This document shows, one piece after another, positions 1 through 11,200 of a stretch of DNA of 64,000 bases. Source of the DNA: Litoditis marina (Eukaryota > Nematoda > Chromadorea > Rhabditida > Rhabditidae); NCBI GenBank assembly GCA_964036275.1, contig OZ038434.1:6653060-6717059 (forward strand), read 5' to 3'. The notes under the pieces are model-generated. The model was not told the origin of the DNA. It saw nothing but the letters and a program-made list of their open reading frames with translations, and ran no database searches. The translations under genes were made by a program, and so were the position numbers. Every line of letters starts with the position of its first letter. Position 1 is the stretch's first letter.

Positions 1-115
1 AATTTTGCCGCCGTCGCGACAAGTCGATCCTGATTCAGGATTTCCGACAGTCGGCGCGGTTTTCGACTGTTTTCGCGTTTTAGTCGGTTCCTGTCATTGA
101 CGCCAAAGTTACGGA
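1..115. repeat. Truncated copy of a TCGCGACAAGTCG / CCGAC-rich inverted-terminal element
   Basis: About 115 bases at the left edge match, in reverse complement, the left end of the element at 57546-58040 almost base for base (GTCATTGACGCCAAAGTTACG at one border). It is cut by the window start, so its full size is unknown. Confidence 0.7.
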
Positions 116-131
116 GTTGATTATCACGTTC

Positions 132-1154
132 TTAACTAGCTACACTCAATAACAAAAATACCAACTTGGTTGATGACTTCGACTCTGCCGGATTCCCGGT
201 CTTCGCCACGTATCTGTACCTCCTGAAAAGTGTCATCCATTGAAAAATCTAGTTCACGCAATAACTTTCTCGTAAACTCTCGTGGAAAAAGATCAATCAA
301 AAGTTGTGAGTGTCCGTATTAACTAGCTAACACGCTAAACTGATTTGATGGTGCTAGGTGAACAGTGAAAAGATGTACAGAAAGTTATATGTGATGTATT
401 ATGAAAAAATAATGTGCAAATTAAACTCAAAAAAACGGACGCGGTAATATCAACTTACGAATCAAACTTGACTGTCCTCCCTCCACCATTGATTTGGACT
501 GCGATACTTTTTGAATCGTGTTTCTGAGCTCCCTGTAAGCAGTATCAATCGAATTCTACCACATTTTGCCGACACTACAACTTTTTTGACAGAACCGTTC
601 ACCGCTAAAAAGAATCCCGTCCCCTGAGAGGGGTGAAATAAACCGCGAACCGGTCACTGGAGAACCGAACCAACTGAACCGAACCGATTTTTGAACCGAC
701 CGTTTCTCCAGTGAGTGCTTCTAATCGGCTTCTAAGCAAGTCGTAGACAAGGTAAAATGACTCTATCCCGGTTCGGTTCGAAGCAATCACTGGAGAACCG
801 GTCGGTTCCAAACAACGGTTCGGTGGGTTCGGTTCGGTTCTCCAGTGACTGGTTCGCGATTCGGTTCGGGAAGGACCTGGTTCTCCAGTGAATTGGCCTG
901 AAATACTGTAAAGTAGAAGACGTTGATGGTGATTTGATGTTTATATTTCACATCACACACACGAAAACTCTGGAAAAGTCCACTGAACTTACAGGATAAT
1001 TCATCTTCACAGTGGACTGTCCATCGGAGCTAACTGTCCTGGTTATTATCGCCGGGTCGACATGCACGAACCGACATGCATCTCCATCTCGACATGAGTG
1101 GGGCATGCCTGGCCTATAGAACCGGCAAGTTTGGTTTCTCGGAAAGTAGGACAT
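132..1154 (-). CDS. Small CCCH zinc-finger protein gene (3 visible exons, probably partial)
   Basis: Minus-strand exons at 993-1214, 459-532 and 132-222 join in phase; acceptors read tttgcag, cttacag and cttttcag, donors GTAAGT and GTAAGT. The likely start is the ATG at 1154-1152. The first 31 residues hold a CCCH finger, C-x10-C-x5-C-x3-H (C10, C21, C27, H31), around RFYRPGMPHSC and RDGDACRFVH. CCCH fingers usually bind RNA or take part in mRNA metabolism; the specific role here is unknown. The last exon either ends at TAA (132-134), giving about 108 residues, or uses a GTTGGT donor near 165 and continues left of the window, a donor type used often in this region. A GAACCG palindromic repeat sits in the intron between exons 1 and 2. 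The gene is divergent from the DOCK gene. The finger exon is well supported; the full gene model is not. Confidence 0.45.
277..458. other. Intron of the CCCH gene
   Basis: Sequence between the second and third exons of the minus-strand zinc-finger gene (intron 223-458). A second in-frame reading through 139-276 was seen but does not fit the phase of the upstream exon. No other feature recognised. Confidence 0.3.
640..898. repeat. GAACCG-rich palindromic element, copy 1
   Basis: Fold-back built from runs of GAACCGAACC and its complement, punctuated by ACTGGAGAACCG. Right border is CCAGTGAATTGGCC. The central core around GACTCTATCCCGGTTCGG is shared with copy 2 (24729-25032) in the opposite orientation. 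It lies in an intron of the CCCH gene. Non-autonomous, no coding capacity. Confidence 0.75.
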
Positions 1155-1214
1155 TCTCGCAGAATTGAGTATAGATTCGTCAACAGCTGAGCACTGGATG
1201 GCCTTGTTCGGTAC

Positions 1215-1935
1215 CTGCAAACTAGTGATTGAAACCAGCACAAGGGAAAACAAACGAGCCACTTATAACTCAAGTTTCCGTGGAACCCATGTTCCATAGG
1301 TTATTCTGATGAGATAAGTTGTCTTGATTGACATTCAACATCAGTGGTGGTTAAGAGGTTTACTTTTCAAATTTTTGAATTTCCAACCCCCTCAAACTTC
1401 GATTCCCCGAAAGCAATATGAACTCAGAAAGATAGGTGGCAACAGCTCAATGTTCCCAGACGATCACCTATACAACAAGCACAAAAGGGAAAACCATTAT
1501 TATAACTATATTAATTTTAAAAAATCCAAAATTGGTGGGAATGTTTAAATTTACTGTGGAAAAACTGTTCCTAACGCCAACTCACGTACAAGTTAGCGCA
1601 TGGATGCCCGCACGGTGACACAATGCTCGCATGCTGCACGCACCACGCACGCTGGCAGGTTTTCCCGATTATTAATTTTGCTCAAAATAATATGTTGATG
1701 GTTAAAGTTTCTCTTATTTCGTGTACTGTATTCACTGTTCACATATTTGATGTACACCTTCTTCCCGGTTTCACAAAAATCAGAAAGGCTGGTCGAGGGG
1801 TGGAAGCGCAAGAATAAGTTTAAAAGTTATTATGTGATTGTTCCGTACGATTATACCCTCTCAACTGAATATCAGTTAGATATTGTAGATATTCCACTGA
1901 TCATATCGTACATCAGGCGCTGTAGCAATCCCCCC
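1215..1935. other. Intergenic region between CCCH gene and DOCK gene
   Basis: Divergent intergenic stretch. Short ORFs occur on both strands but none shows family similarity or a consistent exon pattern. Promoters of both flanking genes should lie here, but no TATA box or other core element is convincing. Confidence 0.4.
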
Positions 1936-2003
1936 GAACCTCGTGAGGTCCCCTCATGAGCTAACTCACCAGCTACCTCACGAGCTTACCTCATGAGGTT
2001 ACT
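1936..2003. repeat. Cluster of palindromic CTCRTGAG units
   Basis: Four CTCATGAG / CTCGTGAG / CTCACGAG octamers lie within about 65 bases, the outer pair forming an inverted repeat (ACCTCGTGAGGT against ACCTCATGAGGT). It lies 80 bases upstream of DOCK exon 1A, so it could be regulatory or a tiny fold-back repeat; the sequence does not decide. Confidence 0.4.
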
Positions 2004-2080
2004 ATGCTTAACCATTGTAAATTTGAGAACTGGTCAGCTACTTGGGAAGTAGCTCACCAACTTTTCTACGCGTTTTTCAG

Positions 2081-2239
2081 ATGCACTGAATTCTTGATGC
2101 GGTCAATAGTGTCTTCAGCAAGAGGGAGTACAATCACCGATGATCGTCGTTCCATTGTTTCCGGGAACTCCAGTAATGCATCCACGCTCATCCCGGAGAG
2201 TATCACTTCCAGCAAAACTGTCACCTCACAGTTAAGAAA
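2081..2239 (+). CDS. DOCK9/10/11: DOCK-D alternative first exon 1A
   Basis: Acceptor cgtttttcag ends at 2080. Coding starts at ATG 2097 (a three-codon upstream ORF, ATGCACTGA, begins at 2081). It encodes 47 Ser/Thr-rich residues plus two bases and ends ...QLR-AA at a GTAAGT donor in phase 2. Spliced to 2732 it reads [12 protein letters not shown], matching the start of vertebrate DOCK-D proteins (RKFTKRLSKPG). Exon 1B cannot follow it in frame, so 1A and 1B are alternatives. Confidence 0.65.
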
Positions 2240-5200
2240 GTAAGTCAATACCCTAGTTTCTCTCTGTTGAAATACGAGTCACTTCGGTCTTTGCAAGTCA
2301 TTGTAGTTTATTTTATAGAACGTTTTCAACTCAGTATAATTAGAACGGTCGAAAGGTGAAAAGTACTCGATTTATACTGTCGCGCCACATTAAGTAACCT
2401 TGCTCCGATTCGACGATGAACCCGGTCGCAATATTGTTTGTTCATTGGCTAATCATCTCTTAAAACCGGCCCTCTCACCGTCTGTAGTTTATGCTCAATA
2501 AAAAAATGCCCTAGGTGTTCAAAATGTTCAAGCTTTCCTCACGACGAAAGTGTAAAAGCAGGTATGTTCTGTTTATTATCCGGAATATTGATGTATTGAC
2601 ATTGACCGATGTTCGCAAATATGTACAAAGCTCTGTTTTCTGTCAAGTGGGTCTTATACTATATTCTCCTAATGCCTGCCGAAATATGAAACAGTTTTTG
2701 AAAGTGACAGTATATAATGTGTTTGTTAAAGGTTTACCGCTGGAGTAGGGAGACCTGGACTTGCAAGAGAAGCACGCGAAGCCGTTCGCAATGTGATCTC
2801 AACTCAGAATCCTTCGGTGGGTGGAAAGCAACATTTCCATTCGAGAATTGAAGCCTCCTCTCATTTTTTTCACACTATTTCCGTTTTTCATCAATTTTCA
2901 GTTACTAAGTAATAAAGTAGTCTAAGTACTCTTTTCTTTCTATCACAGTCAGTAGTAAATATATATGTCGGGATCGGGTAGTCACAATCCCCATTATATC
3001 TCCGAAAATAAGATCAGTTCTTTCTCTTCGAACATCCGAATCCGAATTACTTCATACAGCGCGAGTTTCAGGGGCTCGCGACATAAAAAGAGGCAGGTGT
3101 TGCAAAATTGAACTGTCATTGCGATACCAATGGTGATGTATGTGGTATGTGCTGGAGTCATTTTTGAGTAGCATTGTCAAACATAAGTTTTGTCAATGTG
3201 CTCGTTCTTTCTAGCGTGTTCCACCCTGTGCAGAACCGATTGACTATGAAAAGTTCGTCACGGAACGGAGCATTCAAATGGAAAATGATCCACAACGGGA
3301 GCTTCTTCTTTATCCACGTGACGATATTGAGGTAACCAGTTTATCTTAATCTTAGTGTATCTTGTTTCTACGTTTCTACCTTTTCTACAAAAAAATATCA
3401 ATTAGGTTTACGCCAGTCATGAGATTAACTAGATTAAGGGTCAAGACAGTTTTTCTACCGAACGCGAACGTCTAACATCTTTCTGATTTCTCGCCTTCTC
3501 TCTTCGGTCAAATAAATTTTTAACTAAGATCCCGCATGCAATAGATATGAATATTGCTTGATTTCGAGAAATGTTATCAGGATCTTGCAGGAATCACTTG
3601 TTCAACCCGAATGTTCTACTGTGGTACCATCAGTATCCCCAGAAGACATTGGTGCGGCAAATTGGCTCCTAACAAAAGAGGCTCTCCAGCTGTATAGTGC
3701 ACCTCATCGAGTCATTCAGTTCAACTATGGAAAGTTTGCCGGTGACTACAATAAAATGAGTATTGGGTACGTTGATTGTAAACCTATTAAGTTCGCGTCC
3801 TATATTTTTGATTATGAAGACAAGAATGTGCAGAATCATTCTCGTGAAACCCCAAGTTGAGAAAAATTCTTCAGTTCTTTGAATTTTTAGATATAGTTTG
3901 ATATCTTTCTTCCAGTTCAAGTATGGAGAATGAAATCACACTGTCCAGTCTTGTTTTCGAATCGGACATGGCATTAGAAGAAGAGAAAGCGGTACGTTTC
4001 TATTTCTATCATAATGTACCATTTTTGGGATAAATCCAGATTCAGAACCTAAAAATGTTTTGTGTTTACCATATTCTGGAGAGCTTAGCTATCCAGGAAT
4101 GATTGTAGAAAAAGGGTTTTTCTGCATCACTTGAGAAATCTTGATCATTTTCAATGCACAACAAGTTATATATTTTTTATTTTCTCGCCGAACATTACTT
4201 ATTTGTAAAATTTTTTGTGATGTTTCATGTTTTAGGCAATGGAAGGTTTCTACCTTACCGATATAGTGAAGGAAGGTTATGTAATGGTCGTGAAGACTGA
4301 TCCCGGTCTTTTAGATAATCTCAAGGTTCGTTATTTCTTATGATGTAAGGAGCACGCTTGAACACACTTACGGATAAATAGTTTCGCATGGAATAGCAGT
4401 GCCAGCCGTTCACTTTCAGATATTGTATCAAGAAAAGACACTAGTTCTTTGTATACAATTTTTGTTAAAGTAAGGAAAAGTAATCTCTGCTAGTTTTCTT
4501 AATATTTTTTCCCCGCCTATCTCCCTATTCTGATTGTGCCATTTTGCGTTTTCTGAATTCTGAAATGGAGTTTCAGTCGATGAAGAAGCGGTATTGCCTG
4601 CTACGCCGAGAAGAGGGTGGCAATATTGCAATTGAAGTTAGAAAGTCTCCGAGTGATCTTCCGAAACGTCCGGCTATGAGAGTCAATTCCGCTCAAATAA
4701 AGTCTTCCAAGAAAGGAAAATCCGTTCTGCAGGTAAATTCTGTTCGGCTGGATCTTTGGTGTGTTCATACTTTGTGGCAAAAAATAGCCAGAAAAAAGTT
4801 GGAAACTGGGATTTTTTTCGTGAACCCTCAACAAGTTCTGTCGTTTTTCGTGCATATTCAAGTTGAGTCGAGTGAAGTCAATATTGTTCTGCAGTTTTGG
4901 TTCTTTGAGCGGATTACTTCTTCTATTAAGTTTACATGTGTAAACAGAAAGCTATGAGTTACCATTAATTTGTGTTCAGATCGAGCCGTGTCCAGGTGAT
5001 GGCGACAAGTCAGAGGAGAAACCGTTGACGATCACCAGTGACGACGGGGAGGAGTTGCGGAGCTGGCTGCTCCATGTCAATAGGGCTGTAGCTCTGGCCA
5101 ACAAAGGTGGGTAGTTCAAATTTTCGTGTTATTGAGTTTGGGCGAGAATATTTTCGAGTTTTGAGTGCTCTCACCTCTCAGACCAAACATTTCGAGTTGG

Positions 5201-8200
5201 ACTCGACTCGAGAAAGTTTTTCGGTCAAGTTACGAGTTTGACTTTAACAACCCTAGTATCTACTTTATTTCATCTGGGGGATACAATGTATGATTTAGAG
5301 AGACTGAAGAAATGCTATTTTCGATTTGTTTCCATGTTAAAGTGTTGGTTTCAGGAGACTCGGTTTCAACGTGTTCTGAGAGGATCGATAGACCAGGTCG
5401 CATCATCAATGACGCGGCGCAGGACAATGTGAGCATCGGCAGCGAGGACAGCTCAACCTGTACGTTTTAAACGGACACTACGTCTACAACACAAACTGCT
5501 GTTTTTTATTCATCTGTGTGAATATTTCGCAACCTATTGATTGGGTTCATCATTTTTATTTTGTTCATCAATTGATTACTCAACATAAAAGTTAACTTCA
5601 CCTTAGATTTAAGGCTTAGGCTTAGGCAAACCACCGTTCGTAGGGTGTTTCCGGCAATACGTGGTAACGATTCACACAGACAAATAAAAAAATAGCAGTT
5701 AGTGTTGTGGCCGTAAGGCCGTGTTACGTTTTATATCCATTTGAAGCTATTGTTCTACCAATCATGGTAAAAAAAATATTGACCTGAATTTTTATTCATA
5801 GTTTATCCTATTTATTTCAATTTATTAATAACTAATCTACCTTTCTTCTAGAAGTTTATCTATATTCATGATATCATCATACTTTGCTTTTAATGTTTCT
5901 TTTGTTACTACATAGATGATAGATTCTGTTGTTTTGGTTACCCCTTTACATTTCCAGCAAAGGATGTGGCCGTATGGCGTGGAAGAAACTCTGCCGCCCG
6001 TGCCCTCCAACCCCCGATTGTGGACAGAAGAAATATATTCTCTCTGTTCTACCAATTGTCGGTCAGTTTTCTATTGTTTCAGTCACAACCTTTTTCTTCA
6101 TTTAAATCATTTATCATTCCAAGACGACATAAGTCAGAATTGTCCTATTGTCCATATTTGCGCACTCGAATCGAAAGTTTGGCGCTTTTGCCTTCCTCTC
6201 TAATTCTTATTTGCAGCCTCTACCCGAGATAAAAGGAGAAGTCTCTAGTGTTCTGAGTCGATCCCGATGGGCTTCTCCTCTCCAATCCCCTCGTGAGTTT
6301 TAGTTTTGGCATGGGATTACTGTACATGATACATCTAACTTCCCGCTGTTTTTGGTTTCTGTACGCTTTTTTTGGATTTATTTCGATCTCTAAATACTTT
6401 TCGATTTATTAAATCTACGGCGCATTAAACTTTTTCTTGGTGTTGTGACGTTGTGTTTGTATGGTTCTGAGTTTTCGTTCAATGGTTCTACTTCAGGTAA
6501 AGAGAAACGTTTGCTCCCTTCGGGTACTGTAGTAGGCGGTCAGGCAGTTCGCTTCTCCGTCGAGTTGGCCAAGCTCGATTTGAAACTTCCAACAAGCATC
6601 AATGTGTTGCAACAGGTGCGTAATGTAGAAAAAAACTATAACTTGGTAAGAACGAACTTTTTACTAACCTTCTCTTCTCCAATCCCCTTGTGAGGTTTCT
6701 CTCCAACGTGATGCGTGTTCGCACGGAAACAATATAAACACAACTAACCACCAAAGTACGAAAAACCGAGGTTACTCTTTTGTGCACCTGAAGAGGAGTC
6801 ATTGCGAGCTCTGGAATTTTTTTCTGTGTATAAGGAGGCTACGATTAAACATAAATGAAGAACTGATACTTTGAGCTTGAAAAACAGTTCTGGTTATCTT
6901 GAACTGGTGAATACACTATTTTTGAATGCTATCGCAGCAGGCGAGTTTCTCAGTTCAATATAGTTTGTCAATTCATTCATTTGCACTCCGATTTTCAGAT
7001 TGAGCCGTTCGTAGCGGCGTTGTTCATATTTGATGCTCACTCTGGTCGTCGATTGTCCGAAGAATTTCTTCTCGATTGTAGTGGCGGAAATTTGTTCGAC
7101 AATAAAGGTTCACTCGTTTCTTTAAATCTATTAACTAACTTTTTCACCTTGTTCAGCGCTATGCATTTTTAGTGGATTCATCTCTAACTGCCCGTGACAT
7201 AATTAAATTGAAGAATTCGCCTAAAATGATTAGTAACACATTTTGATTCTAAGTTCAAAAATAAACAGATTATGATAGTTGTATCTCCCGCCTATAAAAT
7301 AAGCACATTTGATGGAAACATAAGTCTAAAACTTTCCAGATCCATCGGAAGAGATTAACGGTGTTAGCCGACTGCTGTTGACTCACAAGTCGGCATCTAA
7401 GGTATAGTTTACTTTTTATAGTTATTATCACTTTTGTTCCTTCGACGGCATTGAAAATTCGAAATTTTGAACGCAAAAACTCAAAACTCCAAATTTCGGA
7501 TTCAAAAAGTGGACGTTTTGGGTCCGAAAACACTCAAAACTCGATTAACAACCCTAATGACAACATGAACTATTCTAGAATTGCTTATATAGGTGATGTG
7601 TACGGTGGGTAGTCCCCACAAGGATATATGGGTTGTCTGTCGTATCGATCGTGGATTGTCAGCGGATACTGCGGGAGACCTCTACATGAAGTAGGACTTT
7701 TTTATTTTTCTTCCAGCTTTCACCCACTTTTCTGAGACGAAAATGAGCATGAGCATATAGCACAACATAGTAATGTTTGCTAGATTATACCAACAAGGAA
7801 TCGTTGTCTGGTTAGAAAAGAGTAAAAGATTGCGTAAGATCAAACACTATTATTCTTTCTCTGTCAATGCAATGAAAGTGATTAACTATAAGATGAAAAA
7901 TGAACTCTGACTTTAGGGGAAACGTGGACTCGAAAACGGTGCTGAAGCTGCAGAAGACGATCCAATCATCATCTTCTCGTCTGACTGGATATAGACAGCG
8001 GTTCGCCTGGGCAGCAAGGTATACTGCGCTTGTTTTTTTTCTGTTCACAAAAACTGTATTAGAATAAGGAAGGATTGTGGGACAGTTCGTCTACTAGACA
8101 AATGATGGAGAAAAAAGCACTTTGTATGAACTTTCTTCACTCATGTACATGTTATTAGTTGTTAATTGTCTGTCGACTAGTGTGGGTTGTACTGTGCGCA

Positions 8201-11200
8201 ACAAGTGATCAGTTTTAGCTGGAGAATTCTCATGCGAATGCGTTGTTCGTTCACCAACATGAGCATTTGTTGTTGTTGTGGTTATTGAGACAGAATGCTC
8301 ATTTTGCTAATGTATCAACTTCCACTGAACATGTGAATTCTTGAATTGAATCTCATTTCCGCTATTTCTTGAGGATTATTGTCATGGGACTATTTCAGGC
8401 CTGTTTTTCCTGACATGAAAAGCGGAGTTGATTCTACGTCGGGATCAAAAGACCGAAGCAATGTTCCCCTGTTTCGTTGTGAAAATAATCGTCTGACTGA
8501 GACAGATTTGATGAAGTACCTCGGCGATTACAACAAGTTCGTTTAACAGTTGAACTTTCATTTGGAAAATGGCATGTGATAATGATTTTGTGAAGATGTT
8601 TTGATTTTTTCCATCCTGGCTCAAAAATAGGATATTTCAAACAAAAGAGTTATATAATAGTAATTATTTTGATTCATCTCTTGACCACATGACATTGACA
8701 ATATTCCAGATTCGAGAAAGCTGGAAAGTTGTCTATTCCAAATGGAAGTGCCGTTCTGAAAGTTGACCTATCGGCGAAGTCTGCCGATTTTCCATGTATG
8801 TTGATTTTATTACTGTTCTTTCTCCGCTAGTGTTTACTTGTACAAGTCCGAGTTTAGGATAGATTTATTTGCTCTGAGAATTTCACCATTTTCATTATGG
8901 TTAACTCTGAGTTCACGGGCAGCGTTCATTTATAGAATAGTGAGATTTCATTAATAAATTTCTTGCAAAGGAAATTGGTGCCAGGTGATCAACAAATAAA
9001 CCGTAGTCAAAACAGTGTCGTCCCCATAGTCCAAATTCCAAATAGTCCAAAGTTGAGGATGCCTCGCACAGCTGAGCGCGATATTGTACCTGTGAGAGAA
9101 AATGAGTCAACAGTGAAGACGTTTCAGTCCGTGTGTCTCCCTCCCTGCTCCCGCTCCGTCCATGGACGGCCCCCCGGGACAGTCCCGTCCCCCCTCTCTT
9201 CGAACTACAGTCTTTCGGCGATGTGGTTGCCGACCCGCACTCAGAACTGGTCAATCTACTCTACATCTATCCCCTGGGATTGAAGTTAGTTCCTAATAAT
9301 CCTAATTCAATCGGCTTACCAATACATTTGTACTGGATTCAGTTTTTGAAAGTCACAGATGTTTTGAAACCAGCACAATGAAGTTTTCAACTAATTCATC
9401 TTCAGGTATGATAATCAGAAGGTGTTCCCGAAGGCGAGAAACATCCTGTGCACAGTACGCTTCGTTCACGGAGACGACCAGATCGCTAATCAGGTATGGT
9501 ATAGATATGGTTTTCTTCGTTTTGTTTGTCGTTTTGGTTTCTATTTTGAATCATGGCCGTCATTTGGTCGATGTACGAGTTAAATTATCTTTCTCTGTTT
9601 CAGGCCATTGTGAATCGGTTAGCTCCCGGAGGTCCTTTCGTCTCGCATGCAACATGTGCTGTGCAACATCATCAGCAAACTCCATCGTTCGGTTGGTTTC
9701 TGATGTATTTTGGTTTTGGGGTTCTTTTATGCTAGTAAACTCGCGATTCCTACTCCAATAAAATACTCGTCCCCCTTACCCTCTCTTATGAAAGGTATGT
9801 TCGTTGTTGATTAATCACGTCGCACATTTTAGGCGATGAGGTGAAAATGAGGCTTCCGTTATCCCTTTCTGCCAAAGATCATCTACTGTTCTCTTTCTCT
9901 CATGTTTCCGTTGCTGGACATTCGAATATCAAGTCGCCTGAGGTGCGTGTTTTGTTTTCTAAAAGTACGTTCAAATTATTGAATTATGTGACATAGGAAG
10001 TGTTGACCTCAATGTTTGCAATAATGCAATCTTATCAGGGCAGTATTTGCCTCTGTTATCATTGTTGAAATGCGAGCATCATTTACTGTGCTGTGTATCA
10101 CGCATAAATAAGTAGACTTGATTGTTTAGTATGCAAAAAGTTTACATTAAAACAAACAAGAGTATTTTTGGCTGATGTGTAAAAGCAATGACCGAATTTC
10201 GTTCAGAATGCAGAAACATGCGTTGGGTACGCGTGGCTGCCTCTTGTCTGGAAGAAAGATCGATTGGTGCTGGAGAGTGATGAACAGGAGTTTGCACTTC
10301 CTGTCGCAGTTGACCTACCTCCCGGCTATCTAAGAACAAAACCACTCGGTCTCGGCAAAGGGGTACGTGTTTTATGTTAACGTGACTGATCTAAAGTTCA
10401 GACATCTCTGTTATACTCCGCGTACAGTTTTTACATCCGTCAGCATTTTCCACAATCTGATGTGTTTTCGGAAATTTGAGGTATTTCAAGACCAAACTAC
10501 AACTTGGAGCTGGTCATCCCTGTAAACCCATTTTGAGAACTTGTTTGCTCTATACTACAGTACTACAGATATTACAATGAGCCCGTGAAACCATATATGA
10601 AACCAAAAGAAATGAATATAACCTATATTAAACCATATAAGTTGTACTCTTTAGGATGAAATAGCGGATGTGCGATGGGTGGATCAGCGTCCGTTGTTCC
10701 GATTTCGATTGCGCCTCGTCTCATCGGCATTCACCACTGAGGCAAAGCTGCAGAATTTCTTCCAGGTACCGTTTGCCTTAATTTGTCTTTTCTCTGTTGT
10801 AATCATTCTCAAGCCTTTCTCTCCATTTCATTCAATAGTTTCTTGTTAGACTATATTATAAGGAGGACAGCGAAACCAGTTCTGAGGAAGTGCTGAATAA
10901 TATATAATTCGTTCTGTTCCAGTCTTGTCAGCGGCTAGAGGCCAGAGGAATTGTCGGTGATGCAACGGATCTCGTGAAGGTATTGTTGTTCTCTCCATTA
11001 ACTGATTATATTCAACATTGAACGCCTCAGAACCATAACCTTTTTCAGTTCACCAATGACTGTCCTGATTTATATCGTTTCTTGTGTTTTAGCTTTCCTA
11101 TTTTAATCCGTGGCTATACATATTTGTATTTCTTGTTTGTCGGCGAGTGGCTGATTTCCCAAACTACCAAGAACTGTTCGAAAAGAATGGCTTTGTCTGT

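Larger units (their letters stand above)
5355..8536 (+). other. DOCK9/10/11: DOCK-D linker exons between PH and DHR-1
   Basis: Exons 5355-5459, 5958-6061, 6217-6292, 6497-6615, 6999-7107, 7340-7401, 7593-7690, 7917-8018, 8399-8536. A Ser/Thr-rich linker is followed by the conserved pre-C2 region: [20 protein letters not shown] corresponds to vertebrate EPFFINLALFDVKNNCKIS, and [14 protein letters not shown] to the HPEIFLVARIEKVL segment. Confidence 0.88.

Noticed and set aside
139..276. Alternative last exon of the CCCH gene (FTRKLLRELDFSMDD...)
   Set aside because: Open to a TAG at 136-138, but its acceptor is weak and the phase does not fit the exon at 459-532.
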